Part shown: positions 1 to 8,883 of the stretch, piece by piece
Layout of the letters: each line of letters opens with the position of its first letter
Position numbering within the stretch: the stretch's first letter is position 1
Notes under the pieces: generated by a model
Seen by the model: the letters and a program-made list of their open reading frames with translations, nothing else
What the model was told of the DNA's origin: nothing
The model's database searches: none
Made by a program: the position numbers and the translations under genes
Source: an uncultured Clostridia bacterium
Lineage (GTDB): Bacteria > Bacillota > Clostridia > UBA1381
Assembly: GCA_934476675.1 (NCBI GenBank)
Contig: CAKSOE010000010.1
Span: 22,622-86,621, forward strand
DNA length: 64,000 bases
Direction of reading: 5' to 3'

Positions 1-1
1 A

Positions 2-658
2 CATATTCTGCAATGCTCGTATAACAGTCTTATACAAGGGCAGCTTTATTACTGCGATTGGGATATGTGGTGGACTGATGACGGGCAGGCGATGAAAAAC
101 AGTATTTTGAGAGCGATAAGCGGCGGCCCAGTGTATGTCAGCGATATGCTTAACCGGAGCAGGCGTGAAGTGCTGATGCCCCTTGTTCTTGATGACGGAC
201 GGATTTTGAGATGCGACAGGCCGGGAATGCCGTCGGCAGACTGTCTGACGGAAAATCCGCTTAACCGGGGGAAAATTTTCAAATTGCAGAACATATGCGG
301 TGAGTGCGGAGTGATAGCGGCATTTAATCTTGACGAATCAAACAAAGAGGCGTCAGGTACTGTTTCGCCGTCGGATGCGGACGGGATTGACGGAGAATAT
401 TTTGCGGTGTATGAGCATTTCAGCCGTGAGATGAAAATTTTAGGCAAAAATGAATGTATGGAAATAAAATTGAAAGATGAAAGCGATTACAAATTGTATA
501 TCGTTGCGCCTTTGAAAAACGGCTTTGCGGCAATCGGCAGGACGGATAAATTTATTTCGCCGAAAACAATCAAGCGTGTGTGCGGCGAGAAAATCGAACT
601 GACGGAAAACGGCGAATATGCCTATGTGAAAGACGGACGGCTTGTTATAACCGAATAG
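2..658 (+). CDS. Raffinose-synthase/GH36-like glycosidase, C-terminal part (truncated by window edge)
   Basis: The frame is open from base 2, so the gene begins before the window; the first internal ATG (65) is not the start. The visible part reads DWDMWWTDD near its start and then RAISGGPVYVSD, the C-terminal signature of the raffinose synthase/Sip1 branch of GH36 (alpha-galactosidase clan), followed by an LPDG-like segment (VLDDGRILRCDRPG) and the beta-sandwich tail of that family. Known members hydrolyse or transfer alpha-galactosyl groups. No signal peptide can be judged. It lies 15 bp upstream of the glycyl radical enzyme on the same strand, so the two are probably co-transcribed. Family assignment is firm; substrate is not known. 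Confidence 0.8.
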   Translation, partial: HILQCSYNSLIQGQLYYCDWDMWWTDDGQAMKNSILRAISGGPVYVSDMLNRSRREVLMPLVLDDGRILRCDRPGMPSADCLTENPLNRGKIFKLQNICGECGVIAAFNLDESNKEASGTVSPSDADGIDGEYFAVYEHFSREMKILGKNECMEIKLKDESDYKLYIVAPLKNGFAAIGRTDKFISPKTIKRVCGEKIELTENGEYAYVKDGRLVITE

Positions 659-673
659 ACGGGAGGGGTTAAT

Positions 674-2620
674 GTGCTCAAAGAATATATACTCAATAAA
701 GAACATCATAAATACAGAAAAGAAACAGAAATAAAATTTGACAGAAACAGCGCTGCGGAGGAAAGAATGGCGTATCGTTTTAAAAAGCTGTGCGAAGCTG
801 AAACGCCCGTAATACTGCCGGAGGAAAAGATATGCTATATACGAACGGTAAAAAATGTTCCTGATATTTTTGATGAAGAGGAATGGAAAAATATCAAAAA
901 AGAACATTTCATTCATGAATTGGGTTATATGTCAAACCTTTCGCCGGATTATGAAAAAGTTATACGCGCCGGACTGCTGAAACTGCGTGAAACGGCAGAT
1001 GAATACGGAAAACAGGTAATTGACAGTATTATGGGGCTGGCAAACAGGTATCGTGAAGAAGCGTTAAAACAGGGAAGAAACGATATAGCAAAAATACTTG
1101 AAAGAGTACCGGCGTACGGGGCGGAGAATTTTAGGGAGGCTCTGCAATTTTTCAGAATTATACATTACAGCCTGTGGCTTGAAGGAAACTATCATGTAAC
1201 AGTGGGAAGATTTGATAAATATATGTATCCGTATCTTAAATCGGATATGGATAAGGGTATATATACGGAGGAAACGGCTCTTGAGCTTCTGGAAGATTTC
1301 TTTTTGTCATTTAACAAGGACAGTGATTTGTACCCGGGAGTGCAGCAGGGCGATAATGGGCAGAGTATGGTTCTCGGCGGCGTAGATAAAGACGGGAACG
1401 AGGTGTTTAATCTGCTTTCAAAACTGTGTCTGAAAGCGAGCAATAATCTGAAATTGATAGACCCTAAAATCAATCTGCGTGTGAGCAAAAAAACACCGAT
1501 TGAAATATATGAGCTTGGAAGTGAGCTTACAAAAGCAGGTCTTGGATTTCCGCAGTATTCAAATGACGACGTTGTAATAGACGGACTGCAAAGACTCGGA
1601 TATTCGCAGGAGGACGCAAGGGACTATACTGTGGCTGCGTGTTGGGAATTTATTATCCCGGGAGTCGGTGCGGACGTGGCAAATATAGGAGCGCTGTCTT
1701 TTCCAAAAGCAGTTGACAGATGTTTGCACCGATATTTGAAAGAAAGTGCGGACTTTGATGAATTTCTGGAACATATACATTCCGAAATACAAAAAGAATG
1801 TGCGGAAATCTGCGGCAATATAAAAAATCTTTGGTTCGTGCCGTCTCATTTTATGAAAATCTGTATGGACGAAATAAAGTATAACAATTTCGGAATCCAT
1901 GGTACGGGTATAGCGACAGCGGCAGATTCGCTGTATGCAATTAAAAAATACATATATGACGAGAAAAAATTTTCCGCGGACACTATTATAGAAGCGGTTG
2001 ACGGTGATTTTCAGTTTCACAGTGAGCTGCTGCCGCTGCTGCGCTATGAAACTGAAAAAATGGGAAACGATATTGACGAGGTGGATAACATATCGGTATA
2101 TCTGCTGGACAGTTTTTCGGAGGGATTAAAGGGCAGAATTAACTGTCGCGGCGGAATATTCAGAGCAGGCACCGGAAGCGCGATGTATTATCTGTGGCAT
2201 GCGGACGAAATCGGGGCTTCGCCGGACGGAAGAAGAAAGGGCGAACCGTTCGGAACGAATTTCTCGCCGAGCCTTTTTGCAAGAATTAACGGCCCCGTTT
2301 CTGTTATAAAGTCGTTTTCAAAACAGCATTTCCGCAATGCCATAAACGGCGGGCCGCTTACTATGGAGTTTCACCACAGTATGTTTACCGATGATGATTG
2401 TATCAAAAAGGTTGCAATGCTGGTAAAATCATATATTGAACGGGGAGGACATCAGCTTCAGCTTAATGCGGTTAATATAGAACAAATGCGCGATGCGCAG
2501 AAACATCCCGAAGAGCACAGACAGCTTGTGGTTCGCATATGGGGGTGGAGCGCATATTTTGTGGAACTGGATAAAGAATACCAGGATCATGTTATAAAAC
2601 GTCAGGAATATGTAATATGA
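674..2620 (+). CDS. Glycyl radical enzyme of unassigned function
   Basis: 648 residues, starting at a GTG five bases after a GGGAGGGG ribosome site. It belongs to the pyruvate-formate-lyase/dehydratase superfamily. The C-terminal glycyl loop reads RIWGWSAYF with the radical Gly at about 624. The thiyl-radical Cys is at about 323 in YTVAACWEF, preceded by the family-like NDDVVIDGL...EDARDY stretch. The Cys-x-Glu spacing recalls the dehydratases, whose usual motif is GCVEP, but the flanking residues differ (A, W and F in place of G, V and P). It is shorter than typical PFL or diol dehydratases (750-850). The gene overlaps the activase start by 4 bp (ATGA). Context (GH36-like gene upstream, ROK repressor downstream) suggests a carbohydrate-derived substrate, which is inference. 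Confidence 0.88.
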   Translation: MLKEYILNKEHHKYRKETEIKFDRNSAAEERMAYRFKKLCEAETPVILPEEKICYIRTVKNVPDIFDEEEWKNIKKEHFIHELGYMSNLSPDYEKVIRAGLLKLRETADEYGKQVIDSIMGLANRYREEALKQGRNDIAKILERVPAYGAENFREALQFFRIIHYSLWLEGNYHVTVGRFDKYMYPYLKSDMDKGIYTEETALELLEDFFLSFNKDSDLYPGVQQGDNGQSMVLGGVDKDGNEVFNLLSKLCLKASNNLKLIDPKINLRVSKKTPIEIYELGSELTKAGLGFPQYSNDDVVIDGLQRLGYSQEDARDYTVAACWEFIIPGVGADVANIGALSFPKAVDRCLHRYLKESADFDEFLEHIHSEIQKECAEICGNIKNLWFVPSHFMKICMDEIKYNNFGIHGTGIATAADSLYAIKKYIYDEKKFSADTIIEAVDGDFQFHSELLPLLRYETEKMGNDIDEVDNISVYLLDSFSEGLKGRINCRGGIFRAGTGSAMYYLWHADEIGASPDGRRKGEPFGTNFSPSLFARINGPVSVIKSFSKQHFRNAINGGPLTMEFHHSMFTDDDCIKKVAMLVKSYIERGGHQLQLNAVNIEQMRDAQKHPEEHRQLVVRIWGWSAYFVELDKEYQDHVIKRQEYVI

Positions 2621-3375
2621 ACGGAATGATTTTTGATATAAAGGATTTTGCTTTGCATGACGGCCCGGGACCGCGTGTGACGGTGTTTATGAAAGGCTGC
2701 CCCATGAGGTGCCGGTGGTGTCATAATCCCGAGGGACTGGAAAGAGAGCCGCAGCTGATGATTAAGCATAATCTGTGTACCTCGTGCGGCAGGTGTAAAA
2801 AAGAGTGCGGTCACGCGGAATGCCGGCGGTTCGGCAGGTGTATTCATGTTTGCCCGAACGGTGCGATAAGTGTGTCGGGAAAAGAATATTCTCCAAGGGA
2901 GTTATCGGAAATTCTGTTGAAAAACATGGATTTTTATTCGTCAAACGGAGGAGGAGTGACATTTTCAGGCGGAGAACCTCTTATGCAGTGGGAATTTTTA
3001 TCGGAGGTTATTGATTGCGTAAAATGTCATACAGCGATAGAAACAAGCGGATATATTGATGAATATACCTTTCGCCGTGCGGTGAATAAAGCAGATTATG
3101 TAATTATGGATTTAAAAATAGCCGACAGAGAACTGCATAAAAAATATACGGGAGTATATAACGATATAATTCTCGGAAATTTTGAGTATTTGAAAAACAG
3201 CGGACGTGACTGTGTTATACGTACGCCGCTGATACCCCGAATATGCGATACCGAGGAAAATCTTTCTTCACTGGAACGTCTGATAGGAAATATGAAGTGG
3301 GAAAAACTTCCATATAACGAAATGGCAGGCATAAAATACGGTATGCTGGGCATGACATATGGCATGAAAAAGTAA
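2617..3375 (+). CDS. Glycyl radical enzyme activating enzyme (radical SAM)
   Basis: 252 residues. The radical-SAM cluster motif CPMRCRWC (Cx3Cx2C) lies near residue 30, followed by a ferredoxin-like insert with two cysteine groups (CTSCGRCKKEC and CRRFGRCIHVC), the usual layout of non-PFL GRE activases with auxiliary 4Fe-4S clusters. The GGEP motif (TFSGGEPLMQ) that helps bind SAM follows. The enzyme abstracts a hydrogen from the Gly of the upstream GRE. Its start codon overlaps the GRE stop, so the two are translationally coupled. The C-terminus is slightly short but ends near the usual KYxMLG motif, so it appears complete. Confidence 0.92.
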   Translation: MNGMIFDIKDFALHDGPGPRVTVFMKGCPMRCRWCHNPEGLEREPQLMIKHNLCTSCGRCKKECGHAECRRFGRCIHVCPNGAISVSGKEYSPRELSEILLKNMDFYSSNGGGVTFSGGEPLMQWEFLSEVIDCVKCHTAIETSGYIDEYTFRRAVNKADYVIMDLKIADRELHKKYTGVYNDIILGNFEYLKNSGRDCVIRTPLIPRICDTEENLSSLERLIGNMKWEKLPYNEMAGIKYGMLGMTYGMKK

Positions 3376-3392
3376 AAAGCAGACTTTCCGAA

Positions 3393-3423
3393 GGGGATTC
3401 TTCTTTGAGTTTCCCCGTTTTTT
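3393..3423 (+). terminator. Possible terminator of the GRE operon
   Basis: A short GGGGA/TCCCC stem with a 14-base loop is followed by six T residues, 18 bp after the activase stop. The stem is only 5 bp, so this is a weak call. Confidence 0.4.
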
Positions 3424-3469
3424 CAACGCCAAACAAAATCTGCGTCAGAAAATAATAGCGTGCGCGCCC

Positions 3470-3660
3470 TTAATTTTTGCTTTTAATTTTAGACTTTACA
3501 GCGTGCAGATATGGTTCAATGAATATATTTAAATTGAGTGAAAGACGGTCAACTATATTTTTGTCATTATCTTTAAATTTTGATTCTATGTTTTTCACTC
3601 TGCCATTCTGCTTTCAAGGCTTTTGCAGCTAAGTTTTGCGGAAAACTCAAATACGTTCGG
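3470..3660 (-). pseudogene. Possible remnant of a minus-strand coding region
   Basis: Two short minus-strand reading segments with protein-like composition abut here in different frames. One, 3470-3598, gives 42 residues rich in Lys, Asn and Ile and ends at a proper TAA. The other, roughly 3573-3660, reads LSFPQNLAAKALKAEWQSE before a stop. They look like the end of a gene broken by a frameshift. No ribosome site or family match was recognised, and chance is a real alternative at this AT content. Confidence 0.2.
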
Positions 3661-3689
3661 TTGACATTTTGCCGAAAAAATGGTATATT
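3661..3689 (+). promoter_or_regulatory. Sigma-A promoter of the ROK regulator gene
   Basis: TTGACA (3661-3666), a 17-bp spacer, then TATATT (3684-3689), preceded by TGG, which provides an extended -10. It is 31 bp before the ATG at 3721, with AAAGAGG at 3706-3712 as the ribosome site. Confidence 0.75.
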
Positions 3690-3720
3690 ATTCTTATGAA
3701 TAAATAAAGAGGTATTCGGA

Positions 3721-4773
3721 ATGAGAGCTGTAAATCAGGCGCTTACAAAAATAAATAATAAAAATCTTATTTTAAAGCAGATAATAATGAAACCCGTTTC
3801 ACGGATTGAGCTTTCGGGAATGACCGGACTGACGAAAATGACCGTTTCAAATATCGTGAATGAACTTATGGACGACGGATATGTAACCGAAGGCAAACAG
3901 GAAATACATTCTGCTCCGGGGCGCAGACCGATAGTATTGAAGCCCGACACGGCAAAGCATCATATACTCGGAATTTACCTTTGCCGTGACAGTGTTTCGG
4001 CTTTTTCGTCAAATCTCTGCGGAGAGATAATACACATGGAATCCATACCATTTGATGATGAAACTGCGGAAAGCGTCGGCAAAAAAATCATTCGAGCTGC
4101 TGATAAAATTATAAAGCTTGAAAAAAACATTATCGGAATAGGCGTTTCTTCGATAGGCCCGGTCGGTGCAAAGGACGGTGTTCTGAGAGAGCCGCCGCAT
4201 TTTTTCGGCATAGAGCGTATTGACATACGCAGTCTCCTCGAAAATGCTTTTTCGCTGCCCGTTTTTACGGATAATGATATGAACACCTCTGCGCTTGCTG
4301 AAAAATACTGGGGCAAGGGTGCGGATTTGGATGATTTTATATATCTCGGTGCAGCAAAGGGTATAGGCGCCGGAATTATTCTTAAAGGCAGACTGTGCGA
4401 GGGCGATTTCGGCGAAATCGGTCACGTTTCGGTTGACATAAACGGGAAGAAGTGTCCCTGCGGCAACAAGGGCTGTCTTGAAATGTATGCGTCAATCAGC
4501 AGCAATGCGAATAAAAACAACAAGCCGGACATTTGCCGCTATCTTGCTGAAGGCTGTATTACTCTTATTAATCTGTTTAACCCCGACAAAATTTTTCTCG
4601 GACACCGAATACCATATCTTGGCAGCGATGCGGCGGATATTATCGCAAAAAACATCGGAAACAGATACATCGGCAGCAAATACAAACACGTCGGGATTGA
4701 ATTTTCCCGATTTTATGATAAAGCGCCGCTCTACGGAGCCGCCGCTATATTTATTGACAGATATAAATTTTAA
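3721..4773 (+). CDS. ROK-family transcriptional regulator (NagC/XylR type)
   Basis: 350 residues. The N-terminus holds a winged helix-turn-helix (about residues 20-70, ISRIELSGMTGLTKMTVSNIV). The rest is a ROK sugar-kinase-like domain with the zinc signature CPCGNKGCLE (CxCGxxGCxE) near residue 245 and a conserved FTDNDMNTSALAE segment. Such proteins repress sugar genes and release DNA when a sugar or sugar phosphate binds. It has its own strong promoter and lies just downstream of the GRE operon, so that operon is a reasonable target, though no operator was identified. It appears intact. Confidence 0.88.
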   Translation: MRAVNQALTKINNKNLILKQIIMKPVSRIELSGMTGLTKMTVSNIVNELMDDGYVTEGKQEIHSAPGRRPIVLKPDTAKHHILGIYLCRDSVSAFSSNLCGEIIHMESIPFDDETAESVGKKIIRAADKIIKLEKNIIGIGVSSIGPVGAKDGVLREPPHFFGIERIDIRSLLENAFSLPVFTDNDMNTSALAEKYWGKGADLDDFIYLGAAKGIGAGIILKGRLCEGDFGEIGHVSVDINGKKCPCGNKGCLEMYASISSNANKNNKPDICRYLAEGCITLINLFNPDKIFLGHRIPYLGSDAADIIAKNIGNRYIGSKYKHVGIEFSRFYDKAPLYGAAAIFIDRYKF

Positions 4774-4906
4774 AGGGACTTAAATATAATTACGGATAAG
4801 CATTTCGGTGTTACTCCGGCCTGTCTGAGAAAAGATAATGTTTAAATCCTGCAATGGTTAATCGGTTATGATAATATAAGATACAGAACACGGCGGAGGT
4901 GAAAAT

Positions 4907-5734
4907 ATGCGGTTTAACATTCCCGATATTACCAAAGGGATAATGGTTGAAAAGGACTGTGAACGGAGTTCGGTGGATATGCCGGAAATGCACTCACACT
5001 CTTATCATGAGCTTTACTTTTTGCTTTCGGGCAAAAGACGTTATTTCATCGGGCACAGGATTTTTGATGTTGACGCAGGTAATCTGGTGGTAATTCCGAA
5101 AAACGAGCTGCACAAAACCACCTCGTTCGGCGGCAAGGGGTATGAGAGGTATGTTTTGTATTTTTTTGATGAGGACATTGAAGAAATATACAGATTAACA
5201 GGTCAGAAAAATACGGAGGATTTTTTAAACGCCGGCTGTCTGTCGTTTGGCAGCGAATATGCCGAAATCATAAAGAAGAACATCATGAGGGCGGAATTTG
5301 AAAAAAATCATTCCGATTTATACACACCTCTTGCTTTGAGAAATATTTTGCATAATATAATTTTATACGCTCTGCGGTTCGGCAGAAGCACAGCTCTCGA
5401 AACAGGCGCCGGAGCGGACAAAATTCAGCAGGCGGCGAAGTACATAAGCGAAAACTACGCCGAGCAAATATCTCTCGGTGAAGTTGCCGGAATGGTTTTT
5501 ATGGAGGAAACATATTTCTCGAAAAAATTCAAGGCGCTTACGGGTTTTTGCTTTAAGGAATATCTTATTCAGACGCGCATAAAAGCCGCCGAAAAACTGC
5601 TTAACGAAACTGATTTTACAATCGGTGAAATTTCCGACGGATGCGGATTTTCAAGCAGTAATTATTTCGGCGACGCATTTAAACGCTGGAAAGGAGTTTC
5701 CCCCTCAGAATACAGAAGGCTTAGCCGAATTTAA
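4907..5734 (+). CDS. AraC-family transcriptional regulator with cupin sensor
   Basis: 275 residues. An N-terminal cupin-like sugar-sensing domain (HSHSYHELYFLLSGKRRYFIG, then DAGNLVVIPKNELH) is followed by a C-terminal pair of AraC helix-turn-helices (about residues 175-272) ending GVSPSEYRR. The start is supported by GGAGGTG eight bases upstream. The protein resembles activators of sugar-utilisation genes such as RhaS- or MelR-type regulators. The likely targets are the ROK/GRE genes upstream or the convergent sugar-acid genes downstream; the sequence does not decide. The 133-bp gap before it contains no recognisable gene. Confidence 0.88.
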   Translation: MRFNIPDITKGIMVEKDCERSSVDMPEMHSHSYHELYFLLSGKRRYFIGHRIFDVDAGNLVVIPKNELHKTTSFGGKGYERYVLYFFDEDIEEIYRLTGQKNTEDFLNAGCLSFGSEYAEIIKKNIMRAEFEKNHSDLYTPLALRNILHNIILYALRFGRSTALETGAGADKIQQAAKYISENYAEQISLGEVAGMVFMEETYFSKKFKALTGFCFKEYLIQTRIKAAEKLLNETDFTIGEISDGCGFSSSNYFGDAFKRWKGVSPSEYRRLSRI

Positions 5735-5741
5735 TAAAAGT

Positions 5742-5873
5742 TTAAGTAATATTCTGTGATTGTCCCGGCGTCTGCAAGCCGGACATTCTCTTGAATATTC
5801 CGTTTTTGTTCGCAAGCTCTTTCTTGGGACTATCCATAGCATCGGCGTCTGTTTTAATACTTCTGCCCTTCAC
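5742..5873 (-). other. Short minus-strand ORF or gene remnant, unrecognised
   Basis: A 43-residue frame from a GTG, with protein-like composition (contains KTDADAMDSPKKELANKNG), lies between the AraC stop and the SDR stop. A stop codon sits six codons upstream and no ribosome site is present, so it is more likely a fragment of a lost gene than an active one. The rest of the 5735-5935 gap shows only a small CCGGC/GCCGG hairpin. Confidence 0.2.
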
Positions 5874-5935
5874 GCCGAAAATATGGGATAATTAAGTTGT
5901 AAAATCAATCATTTACACACAGAAACACAGAAAAA

Positions 5936-6706
5936 TTATTGTCTGTTTTCGGGAATGATCGGATACAGCTGAATCATATTTCCGCCGTCGACGGTGAGTT
6001 CCGCACCGGTGGTGTTTTTTGAATTATCACTTCCGAAGTAATATACTGCATTTGCAATATCTTCAAAATCGGCAATATCGCCGAGCGGAGTAAAGTTTGA
6101 CAATGCGTTTTTGCAGTCGTTGTAATTGTTTTCCCAGCGGTCGGTTTTAATCATGCCCGGAAGAACGGCATTTACTCTTATTTTATACTTACCCAAATCA
6201 AAAGCCAATGCGCGCATCATACCAAGTGCGCCGCTCTTTGAAGCGCTGTATGCGATTCTGTCGGGGATTGCTCTGTAAGCCGTGTTTGAATTTACAAACA
6301 CAATCGAACCGCCGCCAAGCTCCGTCATATGCTTTGCCGCCGCCCGCGAGAGCATGAAATTCCAGCCTATATTTGTGTTTATAACGTTCATGAAATCCTC
6401 CATGGAAACTGTCAGAAATTCCTGTCTGATTCCGAGATTTGCCGCATTTAAAACAAGCGTATTGATTAAATATCCCGTTTTCTTAATATCTTCAAATATT
6501 TCGTTTACGTTTTCTTCGTCGAAAACCCTCATACCATAGCCTTTTGCAAATACACCGTACTTTTCGGAAAGCTGCGCCGCAGTCTGTTCTGCTTTTCCGG
6601 CGTTTCTGCTGCCGAGAAATAAATTATATCCTTCTTTTGCAAATTTTTCTGCGATACCGAGTCCTGTATTTACGGTTGCTCCGGTAATAAATACTGATTT
6701 ATTCAT
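5936..6706 (-). CDS. Short-chain dehydrogenase/reductase (SDR)
   Basis: 256 residues from the ATG at 6706, which has an AGAGGG ribosome site; a longer reading starting at 6814 would overlap the upstream gene. The cofactor motif TGATVNTGLG is at the N-terminus, NAA(N) follows the fourth strand, and the catalytic Ser and YSASK (Tyr-x3-Lys) are near residue 155. The C-terminal GGN motif precedes the end. It belongs to the classical SDR family of NAD(P)-dependent sugar and polyol oxidoreductases. It begins 14 bp after the sugar-acid dehydratase gene, so both form one operon; a hexonate or keto-sugar substrate is a reasonable inference. Confidence 0.9.
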   Translation of the reverse strand: MNKSVFITGATVNTGLGIAEKFAKEGYNLFLGSRNAGKAEQTAAQLSEKYGVFAKGYGMRVFDEENVNEIFEDIKKTGYLINTLVLNAANLGIRQEFLTVSMEDFMNVINTNIGWNFMLSRAAAKHMTELGGGSIVFVNSNTAYRAIPDRIAYSASKSGALGMMRALAFDLGKYKIRVNAVLPGMIKTDRWENNYNDCKNALSNFTPLGDIADFEDIANAVYYFGSDNSKNTTGAELTVDGGNMIQLYPIIPENRQ

Positions 6707-6720
6707 GATTGTACCCTCTC

Positions 6721-7881
6721 TTAAAAATAAAATTCCGTTTTTGCTGGTCTGATGTTGGTCAGAGCGCCGGTGTAGTGTCTTAGCGTGTGTACCTGGTACG
6801 GGTGTTTGAGACACTCATCCTCGTTTATCTCAATACCAAGTCCGGGCTTATCGGGAATGGTTATATATCCGTCCTTGTATTCAAGCTTTTCCGTAGTGAC
6901 GTCCTTGCGGTAATCAACATCGGAGTACATAATTTCAAGTATGCAGAAATTAGGGCATGATGCGGCAAGCTGTAAGGTTGCGGCATTTGCAACCGGACCC
7001 GACGGATTGTGCGGCGCAAACGGAATGTAGCGGCATTCTGCCTCAGCGGCAATCTTTTTAAGCTCCATTATACCGCCCGCATGAGAAATATCCGGCTGAA
7101 TATAATCCGCCGCCATAAGCTCAAACATACGCTTGTAATCCCAGCGTGTGTACAGGCGTTCACCTGCCGAAATCGCAACGGGCGATTTATCGCGCACTGC
7201 CTTTAAAGCATTCAAGTCATCGGGAGGCGTGGGTTCTTCAAAGAACATCGGTTTGAACTGTTCAAGCTCCTTTGCAATTTTTATTCCGGTAGGAATGTTA
7301 AAACGTCCGTGACCCTCGATAAGTAAATCCACTTCATTGCCAACTGCTTCACGTACCTGCGCAACACATTCAAGCGCAGTGTTTAAATCCTTGTTTGAAA
7401 TATTCATATAGCTTTTGCCGAACGGATCCCACTTCATCGCCGTTACGCCGCGTTTAACAGCTTCTTTTGCTTTTGCACCGAATTCCTCCGGCGTTTTTGC
7501 ACCGGCGAACCAACCGTTTACGTAAATTCTTACTTTATCGTTTGCACGCCCGCCCATAAGCTGATAAACAGGCACATTAAGAGACTTGCCTAAAATATCC
7601 CACAGCGCCGTTTCGACAGCTGAAAGCGCGCTCATAAGCACAGCGCCGCCTCGCCAGTATGCGTCACGGTAGATACTGTGCCAGTGCTTTTCGATGTCGA
7701 GCGGATTCTGTCCTACAAGATATTCCTTTATATGCTCAACTGCGCCGATAAGAGCCTTTTCCTTGTATTCGAGAGTGGCCTCGCCGACGCCGTCGATGCC
7801 CTCGTCCGTGTAAACCTTTACAAACACCCAGTTTGTACGAAAGCAGTCCACGGCAAATGTTTTTACGTCAGTAACCTTCAT
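6721..7881 (-). CDS. Enolase-superfamily sugar-acid dehydratase (galactonate-dehydratase-like)
   Basis: 386 residues, mandelate racemase/muconate cycloisomerase fold. The motif layout matches D-galactonate dehydratase: EGHGRF (about 189-194), FFEEP (Glu 215), AGER (Glu 241), QPDISHAGG (Asp 264) and APHNPSGP (His 291). The residue spacing agrees with the metal ligands and the catalytic His/His-Asp pair known for GalD, which dehydrates an aldonate to a 2-keto-3-deoxy acid. The first metal ligand, normally Asp in DFHGR, is Glu here. The gene has AAAAGGAGA before its ATG, is followed by the SDR after 14 bp, and is divergent from an AraC regulator at 8019 that probably controls it. The exact aldonate is unknown. 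Confidence 0.85.
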   Translation of the reverse strand: MKVTDVKTFAVDCFRTNWVFVKVYTDEGIDGVGEATLEYKEKALIGAVEHIKEYLVGQNPLDIEKHWHSIYRDAYWRGGAVLMSALSAVETALWDILGKSLNVPVYQLMGGRANDKVRIYVNGWFAGAKTPEEFGAKAKEAVKRGVTAMKWDPFGKSYMNISNKDLNTALECVAQVREAVGNEVDLLIEGHGRFNIPTGIKIAKELEQFKPMFFEEPTPPDDLNALKAVRDKSPVAISAGERLYTRWDYKRMFELMAADYIQPDISHAGGIMELKKIAAEAECRYIPFAPHNPSGPVANAATLQLAASCPNFCILEIMYSDVDYRKDVTTEKLEYKDGYITIPDKPGLGIEINEDECLKHPYQVHTLRHYTGALTNIRPAKTEFYF

Positions 7882-8018
7882 TTTTCTTTCTCCTTTTCGG
7901 GTATTTACATTTATGAAAAATTATGATAAAATATTTTTTACAGTGATATATTATCAGAGATTATGCGGTATATCTACATAATTGTTATGATTTTTTTTAG
8001 AAATGTTAAGGTGTTGAT

Positions 8019-8822
8019 ATGAATACTGAAATAATTCTTCCAAAGCTTTTGGGAGCCGGAATATACAATGCGTCCGCAGTGTACAGAAATATTGAAATAA
8101 CGCCTGCGCGGCGGACTGCGGTTTTTGAAATTGAACTGCCGACAGAGAACGGCGGAGCTTCATATATTGACGGTACGGAAAATCCGGTCAGAAATGACCA
8201 TCTGATATGTGCAAAGCCCGGACAGATGCGCTGTACGCGTCCGCCGTTTGTGTGCAGATATGTGCATTTGCTTGTTTCGGACGGTGCGCTTGCCGATTCG
8301 CTGATAAATGCAGAAAGCTATATGTATATAGATGATGTGCCAAAATACGAAACGCTTTTTAAGGAGATAACGGAGGCTTTTGCAAATCCCTTTGACGGGA
8401 GTGAAATATATTTGCAGAGCAGGCTGCTTGCGCTTATTTACAGTATACGCTCGGACAGCCGCCGTGCGGCGGTAAATGCCGCGGCGGAAAGTAATTCGGT
8501 CACAAGAGCGCTTGCATATATTGACGGCAAATGCTTTGAGAATATAACTCTCGGGGAAATCGCACAGCACGTGAATTTAAGCCGTACATATTTTCACAGC
8601 CTTTTTACGCGTGCGGTCGGTATGACGCCGCAGAGGTATATTCTGCAAAAACGGCTCAGTGCGGCGAAAACACATTTGCTCATGAGCAAAAAATCCGTTT
8701 CCGATATTGCGTATGAGTCGGGTTTTTCCTCGCAGTCGTATTTTAATTACGTGTTTAAAAAGGAAACGGGAGTGACCCCGGGCAATTATAAAAAAATGAT
8801 GTATAACAAATATCCGAAATGA
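8019..8822 (+). CDS. AraC-family transcriptional regulator
   Basis: 267 residues. The N-terminal half is a poorly conserved sensor domain. The C-terminal half carries two helix-turn-helices (about 165-265), with the signature SDIAYESGFSSQSYFNYVFKKETGVTPGNYKK. The start follows an AAGGTG site. It is divergent from the dehydratase/SDR operon across a 137-bp AT-rich gap, the classic arrangement of a local activator. No signal or membrane segment is present. Confidence 0.87.
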   Translation: MNTEIILPKLLGAGIYNASAVYRNIEITPARRTAVFEIELPTENGGASYIDGTENPVRNDHLICAKPGQMRCTRPPFVCRYVHLLVSDGALADSLINAESYMYIDDVPKYETLFKEITEAFANPFDGSEIYLQSRLLALIYSIRSDSRRAAVNAAAESNSVTRALAYIDGKCFENITLGEIAQHVNLSRTYFHSLFTRAVGMTPQRYILQKRLSAAKTHLLMSKKSVSDIAYESGFSSQSYFNYVFKKETGVTPGNYKKMMYNKYPK

Positions 8823-8883
8823 ATGTGAATTTATTATTTTTGCAAAATTAATAATTTTTTTGTAAGAAATACAGAAAAATTTA

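Noticed and set aside
674..2620. The GRE as pyruvate formate-lyase
   Set aside because: PFL has two adjacent active-site cysteines; this protein has a single Cys followed by Trp-Glu, and the activase has extra cluster-binding cysteines not found in PflA.
5770..5790. CCGGC/GCCGG hairpin as a terminator of the AraC gene
   Set aside because: The stem is only five pairs with an 8-base loop and no T tract follows, so it is not reported as a terminator.
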